From Siphonodentalium dalli (Eukaryota; Mollusca; Scaphopoda; Gadilida; Siphonodentaliidae): 64,000 nucleotides of DNA. Shown here in pieces: positions 57,840-64,000 of the stretch. A program made the translations under genes and the position numbers. Numbering within the stretch: position 1 is the stretch's first letter; every line of letters starts with the position of its first letter. The DNA lies in NCBI GenBank assembly GCA_032622095.1, contig CP136061.1:16618440-16682439 (forward strand). The letters run 5' to 3'. Under the pieces are notes generated by a model. It had not been told where the DNA came from, searched no databases, and saw nothing but the letters and a program-made list of their open reading frames with translations.

Positions 57840-58260
57840 GTTGCGAGCTCATTTTATTCCCCTATATTACCTACCTGTAATAAAGGGTCTTATATGCTAA
57901 CACTGATTGCATCCTGCCTCTCATCTATGACCTATAGCGCGCCTCGTCGGGTATTAGGACGTATACGTCGTACGCTCTAATGTTAATATATATAGCTATG
58001 GCCAGCGTTCCAATCTGTTCCTCTTCCTGAGATATATAACAATCAATTAGTATTGTTTGGCAGACGAGTTGGAAATGATAACACATCATCAGTTACTGAA
58101 TTTGCATCATACTGTAAGCGACGTTCGGCTCGTTACCTGCCACTATTGCACCTGTATGACGTTATATCTGGAACCCTGTTTCTCATTTCACATAAAACAG
58201 TAGCCAGCTCATTTTTATTCCACTGTGTTATCTGCCCATGCCGGAGGTGATAAAGTGCTT
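57840..58260 (+). repeat. Dispersed repeat R1, continuation and second copy
   Basis: 57845-57900 continues the R1 half cut at 53130. 57993-58260 is a further copy ('gccagcgttccaatctgttc' to 'cccatgccggaggtgataaa'). A short open frame here (58053-58250) has no recognised family. Confidence 0.65.
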
Positions 58261-58857
58261 GTGCTGTTTATCACATCTTACACGTATCCCCAAACACCGA
58301 TTGTCTCCTGCCTCTCATCTGGCGCGCCTCGTCGGGTATCAGGACGTTGTAATGGTTAACATAGAGCTACAAGAAAACCATAGTCAGAAATGGTAACGCG
58401 CTCAAGATCATATATTATATACCCATGATTGTAATTATAGAATATAAAATATATTAGTTTCGCGAATGACCAACTCAGAATTCCGTTAAAATAACAATAA
58501 CAACCAGCATCTAATTAACGAACCGGCGGCCGACTCGGCCGTCTCCGACCACAACCCTCAGTGGGCTGCAGAACGAAAAATGTCCATAACAGTTGAAATA
58601 TAAGACTTACAAATTATCTTTTTCATTTCTTTTATTTGTAATTGTAGCTTGTCACAAACCACAAATCAACATTATTGACATAATAATGTAAAGGACAATA
58701 AACTAAATTGAAATTCCCAACTACACCTTTTACCGGAATCGGCCTCCTGGTCGCGCAGTTCGACTTCTAAACCGGAAAAAGGCAATTATCTATAAATAAA
58801 ATGCCCACAGGACCACAGCTATCTAAAATTGGGAGAACAGTATACACGCGGCGCGCG
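58261..58857. other. No gene recognised; dispersed fragment at 58370-58500
   Basis: 58370-58500 matches 49045-49170. The rest is unassigned. Confidence 0.4.
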
Positions 58858-59225
58858 CTAATGACCAGCGTTCCAATGTGTTCCTCTTCCTGAGATATAT
58901 GCCAATAAATTAGTATTGTTTGGCAGGTAAGCAGGGACGCCGGGAGCATCAAAGGGCAAGGGGGCAAACCAGTCAGGAGGGCACTTTTCTGGTACCCATT
59001 GGACTCTCCCGGGTCATTGCAAGGGGTGAGTGCCCCCGCACGCCCCTTCTGAATTACTGAATTTGCATCATAAACGAAGTTTCGGCTCGTTACCTGCCAC
59101 TATTGCACCCATATGACATTATACCTAGAACCTTGTTTCTCATTTCACATAAAACAGTAGCGAGCTCATTTTTATTCCCCTATATTACCTGCCCGTGCCT
59201 GAGGTGATAAAGATGCTAAGGTTTT
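58858..59225 (+). repeat. Dispersed repeat R1, copy with a GC-rich insertion
   Basis: 'gaccagcgttccaatgtgtt' through 'tgtttggcag', then ~125 bp of GC-rich sequence (58926-59052, 'gggcaagggggcaaacc', 'gtgcccccgcacgcccc'), then R1 resumes at 'attactgaatttgcatcat'. The insert is absent from the other copies. Confidence 0.65.
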
Positions 59226-59939
59226 GTGGTGTGTATCAACATCTTACGCTAACACCGAGTGTATTCATCGTCTTCTTATCTCGAGCTTCACGCCGGATAA
59301 TAGACGTGTGTGGTGCACATGGTCGATCATGCACGTAATCATGCATGGGGCCAAATATAAAATGTGTTTGTTTGTCCATCCTTGTCTACACAAGAAAGAG
59401 CCTCCAATTGGAAACAATTTGATCACTAATGTTTTAGCCAAATATATTTCAGAAAAATTATCAAAGTTATTAGATTATATAGGAAGAAATGTATAACTAT
59501 TTGTATTAATTGGGTTGTAAAATAACAATGTTTATCAAGTAACATTCGTGGGATATATAGAGGATCTCAAACGAGTTACTATTTTATACGGAATTTATCA
59601 ACCGAGTTCACTAAATTCGATTTGAGCCGAGGTTTACCGAGGCTCAAATAGAATTTAGTGGACGAGGTTGATAAATTACGTATAAAATAGAACGAGTTTG
59701 AGATACTTTTTATCACATGATCATATAATCGCTAAAATCTTATCGAAAAGAACAATAATTAACAGCCAGCGAACTTTGTCACAAAGAGCAGCGTGACGTC
59801 ATTGCACGCGACGATGTTACACGTGTCTATTACGCTCGAATATTACATTGGAAAATAGTGCTATCATGTGATAAATTGGTTTCTTAAGATGAAACTATTG
59901 TCGAAAATGGCGAAAGTATCAAAAACAATATTAGACGAC
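59226..59939. other. No recognisable feature
   Basis: An imperfect inverted repeat around 59570-59705 ('gagttactattttatacg...' against '...cgtataaaatagaacgagtttgagat', with 'tgagcc' at the centre) is the only structure seen. Confidence 0.45.
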
Positions 59940-61222
59940 GTATACCTACTCATTGTTTACACTAAAGTGACTATAGGCCTCTGAAGAGGGTTCATTGTTT
60001 ACACTAAAGTTACTATAGGTCTCCGAAGAGGTATACCTACTCATTGTTTACACTAAAGTGACTATAGGCCTCCGAAGAGGGTTCATTGTTTACACTAAAG
60101 TGACTATAGGCCTCCGAAGAGGTATACCTACTCATTGTTTACACTAAAGTGACTATAGGCCTCCGAAGAGGTATACCTACTCATTGTTTACACTAAAGTG
60201 ACTATAGGCCTCCGAAGAGGTATACCTACTCATTGTTTACACTAAAGTGACTATAGGCCTCCGAAGAGGGTTCATACCTACTCATTGTTTACACTAAAGT
60301 GACTACAGGCCTCCGAAGAGGTATACCTACTCATTGTTTACACTAAAGTGACTATAGGCCTCCGAAGAGGGTTCATACCTACTCATTGTTTACACTAAAG
60401 TGACTACAGGCCTCCGAAGAGGTATACCTACTCATTGTTTACACTAAAGTGACTATAGGCCTCCGAAGAGGGTTCATACCTACTCATTGTTTACACTAAA
60501 GTGACTACAGGCCTCCGAAGAGGTATACCTACTCATTGTTTACACTAAAGTGACTATAGGCCTCCGAAGAGGGTTCATACCTACTCATTGTTTACACTAA
60601 AGTGACTACAGGCCTCCGAAGAGGTATACCTACTCATTGTTTACACTAAAGTGACTATAGGCCTCCGAAGAGGGTTCATACCTACTCATTGTTTACACTA
60701 AAGTGACTACAGGCCTCCGAAGAGGTATACCTACTCATTGTTTACACTAAAGTGACTATAGGCCTCCGAAGAGGGTTCATACCTACTCATTGTTTACACT
60801 AAAGTGACTACATGCCTCCGAAGAGGTATACCTACTCATTGTTTACACTAAAGTGACTATAGGCCTCCGAAGAGGGTTCATACCTACTCATTGTTTACAC
60901 TAAAGTGACTACAGGCCTCCGAAGAGGTATACCTACTCATTGTTTACACTAAAGTGACTATAGGCCTCCGAAGAGGGTTCATACCTACTCATTGTTTACA
61001 CTAAAGTGACTACAGGCCTCCGAAGAGGTATACCTACTCATTGTTTACACTAAAGTGACTATAGGCCTCCGAAGAGGGTTCATACCTACTCATTGTTTAC
61101 ACTAAAGTGACTACAGGCCTCCGAAGAGGTATACCTACTCATTGTTTACACTAAAGTGACTATAGGCCTCCGAAGAGGGTTCATACCTACTCATTGTTTA
61201 CACTAAAGTGACTACAGGCCTC
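59940..61222. repeat. Minisatellite with 101-bp higher-order repeat
   Basis: The basic unit of 49-52 bp contains CCTACTCATTGTTTACACTA and CCTCCGAAGAGG. From ~60217 two forms alternate strictly: form A (GACTATAGG ... GAGGGTTCATA, 52 bp) and form B (GACTACAGG ... GAGGTATA, 49 bp). GTTCAT recurs at 60270, 60371, 60472, 60573 and so on to 61179, always 101 bp apart. The left part (59940-60216) is irregular. Confidence 0.95.
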
Positions 61223-61402
61223 CGAAGAGGGTTCGTGAAATAGCGTAAAAGTATGCAAAACAACTATCGTCAACATCTACATGACAAAACAGATTTACTT
61301 TTTTGTTATGTTCGTTATTAATAAACACTCCATGCATGTCAAACCCATTGTAAGTTATGATCAGTTATGTGATCATTACTGCTATGTACACTGAAATTAC
61401 CG

Positions 61403-61829
61403 TTAACCCTTTACCCAACAAACCGGCCAAAAACGCCCAAATAAAGCTTCAACAGCCTAAAATATCTTCGGTCTGTCTCAATAACACCATACAAATATGG
61501 ATATCATTGGAACCGGTTCATTGACCACATTGTGATGGTTACAGTTATGCCCTGTGCCAATGCATTCTCTTATATATGCGAGTCGACCATAGGTCGCCTC
61601 GCATATATAAGAGAATGCATTTTTTCTTACATTCTTTAACAATTTTAGAATTTTTTCTTACATTTTTTAACAATTTTTATATTATTTTTCTACATTCTTT
61701 GACAAATTTATCATTTTTAATATGTGCTAAGCCAATGCATTCTCTTATATATGCGAGGCGACCTATGGTCGACTCGCATATATAAGAGAATGCATTGGCA
61801 CAGGGCCGTTCTGTTGGGTAAAGGGTTAA
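61403..61829 (+). mobile_element. Double-hairpin TTAA MITE, copy 5 (full length, altered spacer)
   Basis: TTAA at 61403-61406 and 61826-61829. The first hairpin (61559 on) lacks its last ~8 bases, and the spacer carries three T-rich variants of 'ttacattctttaacaattt' instead of one. The second hairpin is complete. Confidence 0.85.
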
Positions 61830-62282
61830 GGTCCAATTAGTCCAATAAGTTACCAAAGTTAAATCAAAGCTTGACAGTAAACATCAAAGGCAAGAAAAGG
61901 TCAAAGCATAGACAAATATTTTCATATTCAGACTAAAATACACGTTTAGCATGTTTGTTTACAAACATCAATAATGAATATATGAACAAACTTTATTTCT
62001 GTCTCAGTGTTTTTATTTATGTTGATGCTTTGCCGACTTAATATATTTTTTGCTGAAACGCTTCTATCAATTAATAGTGATTGATACATCTGTATTCTTA
62101 TAATGCGATAATCAAGTGGGACATTGTTTCGTTACTATGTTTAGTATTTTAGATAGAGTTATCCCGCATGGTACTCTCCGAACGAACACGAGACGTATAT
62201 TATCCCAAATTGATTGTATGCATATTATACCAGACAAATTGAAACAAAATCGATATTAAATTGACAGAAGTGTTTCCGGACA
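61830..62282. other. No recognisable feature
   Basis: AT-rich, no coding or repeat signal supported. Confidence 0.45.
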
Positions 62283-62515
62283 AGGGTTTCCGATTCATAT
62301 TTGTTATTGTATACCCTGGAAACAATATGACACTTAGTATAGGAATAGATAGACCATATTGTCTTCGATTCATATTTATTATTTTATACCCAGGCAACTA
62401 TATAACACACGTGTTGTAGGAAGCGACAGACCATCTTGTCTTCGATTCATATGTATTAGTTTATATCCAGGAAACTATATAACACTTGTTATAGGAAGAG
62501 AAAGAACATCGTTAA
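62283..62515. repeat. ~76-bp tandem repeat, 3 units
   Basis: 'cgattcatatttgttatt', 'taccctggaaacaatat' and 'gaccatattgtctt' recur with periods of 72-79 bp, substantially diverged. Confidence 0.8.
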
Positions 62516-62787
62516 TTAGGAAATGGGCACACGAAGAGTTTAATTATAGTGGCCTAGAACCGCCCACAATCTAACGCCTCGATCGCAACATTAGAAAGCT
62601 AAACTTTTTCGTGTGTCGTCTGCTTTGTTGCATTGTTTGCCGTCACATAAAAGTAAATACACAGCTAGAACCGGTCTGTTCTGTGCATCTGAACGGGACA
62701 TTCGGAGTTGTTACGGGTGCACCTAGTTGTTCGGATGGTTTTATATTTCTGCATCCTATATAGGTAAGTTAGTACATACTTAGTTCG

Positions 62788-63187
62788 TTAACCCTTTACC
62801 CAACAGAAGGGCCCTGTGCCAATGCATTCTCTTATATATGCGAGTCGACCATAGGTCGCCTCGCATATATAAGAGAATGCATTGGCTTAAGACATTAAAA
62901 ATTATAAAATTGTTAAAGAATGTAAGAAAAAATGGTAAAAAGTGTTAAAAAAAGATTTTTTTTAGGCCAATGTATTCTCTTATATATGCGAGGCGACCTA
63001 TGGTCGACTCGCATATATAAGAGAATGCATTGGCACAGGGCATAACTGTAACTATCACAATGTGGTCAAGGAGCCGGTTTCAATGATATCCATATTTGTA
63101 TGGTTCTATTGAGACAGACCGAAGATATTTTAGGCTGTTGAAGCTTTATTTGGCCGGTTTTGGCCGGTTTGTTGGCTAAAGGGTTAA
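62788..63187 (-). mobile_element. Double-hairpin TTAA MITE, copy 6 (full length, reverse)
   Basis: TTAA at 62788-62791 and 63184-63187, 400 bp, the reverse orientation of copy 1. Both hairpins are present (second near 62967-63035). The end terminus has GTTGGCTAAAGGG (one change). Its right TTAA is at the same time the left TTAA of the next MITE. Confidence 0.85.
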
Positions 63188-63666
63188 AGGTACTCAATCC
63201 GATCTGAAGCTCCTAAATTACTATATTTCTTTGGCTTCGGGGGCAAAAAGTATTTGATTCACATCGAGGAACCAACCCATCAAAGCTCAGAGTGATCAGA
63301 TATCGTTTTTTGAAGTTTGTTATTTCTCGAGATGTGTAATAATATGTGGCCAGAAACAAGTGGGCAAACGGAGGGTCTCGGACAAAATTTCGGATGAAGA
63401 TGGATAACTCTAAAATCAAGTGGTAATACGGTCAAAGTTCGTTACATATTAGTGATAATACGGCCATATTTTGTTAAACAAATTGTTGATAAATAACAAG
63501 TTTTGGGAAATTTGATACGATAGTTGACAGTGGTTAGCATTATTTTGTTGCAATAAATCGATGCTGATATCTAAAGCGTATTTTGAAGAAATGTTGTTGT
63601 TGTTGTTGTTGTTGTTGTTGTATCTTGATGGTATGGGGACCGTCTGATCGGATTGAGTACCTTTAA
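63184..63666 (+). mobile_element. TTAA MITE family 2, copy 3
   Basis: TTAA at 63184-63187 (shared with copy 6 of the hairpin MITE) and 63663-63666. The termini AGGTACTCAATCCGATC and GATCGGATTGAGTACCT are exact inverted repeats of 17 bases. It has a (TTG)n run at 63595-63620. This is the best-preserved copy of the family. Confidence 0.9.
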
Positions 63667-64000
63667 GTCCGCGAACACTGATCAAAACAATACTTGCTTT
63701 AGAAAACCCGTGCTAACTGTTTTGATATGGAACCATGTCACAACTAAGTTACGAAACAACAATTACTTTTCACGAATAATTAAAGCGACACAGACATATC
63801 TGGCTCAGGCTGCTCGGCTATATCCGCATATATTTCAATGCTATTCCGGGATGTATACACGAAAAGCTGCGTCCAGTACTATAATTCTCTGATAGAGAAC
63901 AGTATTTTATATATCTGATCGATCATAAAATGTTGATCTGAGTTGTTGAGGGACATTCCAGTTTGTCATTAAGGTCTATAGTCCACCAACGTTTAGACTT
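63667..64000. other. No recognisable feature
   Basis: A short ORF at 63653-63892 overlaps the MITE terminus and shows no family character. Confidence 0.4.

Noticed and set aside
58053-58250. Short ORF in repeat R1 as a gene
   Set aside because: Other R1 copies have stops and indels in this frame, and no domain is recognised.

Overview
The window is non-coding, repeat-dominated DNA from an animal nuclear genome, most likely a mollusc or another lophotrochozoan. The reasons are spliced exons with GT/AG borders, no operons or bacterial-type ORFs, a non-LTR retrotransposon, Helitron-like units built like bivalve 'pearl' elements (a 5' TCTG microsatellite, a core of ~121-bp tandem repeats and a 3' hairpin before CTAG), and an exon pair joining a chitin-binding type 2 domain to charged, Q-rich low-complexity sequence. 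The species cannot be fixed from the sequence.

Host genes are sparse. (1) On the minus strand, a 240-bp chitin-binding (CBM14) exon (27415-27176) is followed by a phase-compatible exon (25939-24789) encoding a charged, Ser/Lys-rich then Gln/Pro/Tyr-rich tail. (2) Also on the minus strand, a signal-peptide plus PAN/apple-like first exon lies at 13990-13669. All other long ORFs are tandem arrays, palindromes read through, or transposon fragments.

Layout. 611-5521 is a 4.9-kb foldback element whose loop is filled by two satellite arrays in mirror orientation. 5799-6198 is the first copy of a TTAA-flanked MITE carrying two 69-bp near-perfect hairpins. 8.6-11.1 kb holds three satellites and a foldback with nested palindromes. 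15.7-16.7 kb is a 27-bp minisatellite. 17.05-18.96 kb is an old satellite split by a hAT-type MITE with an exact 8-bp target duplication. 22.2-24.65 kb holds a second foldback, a 36-bp array and a possible MITE. 24.8-27.4 kb is the CBM14 gene, with a TTAA MITE in its intron. 29.7-35.1 kb holds minisatellites and further hairpin MITEs. 35413-40304 is a head-to-tail array of seven Helitron-like units joined at exact CTAG|TC borders. 42.2-44.8 kb holds two large minisatellites. 45.8-50.4 kb is a mosaic of inverted and direct duplications. 51.0-57.2 kb contains a LINE tail, a 68-bp array and a nearly full-length dead LINE inserted into an older dispersed repeat. 59.9-61.2 kb is a 101-bp higher-order repeat. 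61.4-63.7 kb holds two more hairpin MITEs and a second TTAA MITE; two of these elements share a single TTAA.

The genes do not form a pathway. The biological content is the mobile-element ecology: at least two TTAA-target MITE families, one hAT MITE, foldbacks, rolling-circle-type arrays and CR1/Jockey-group LINEs, and a very high density of minisatellites. Several arrays have unit lengths divisible by three and so produce long spurious ORFs.
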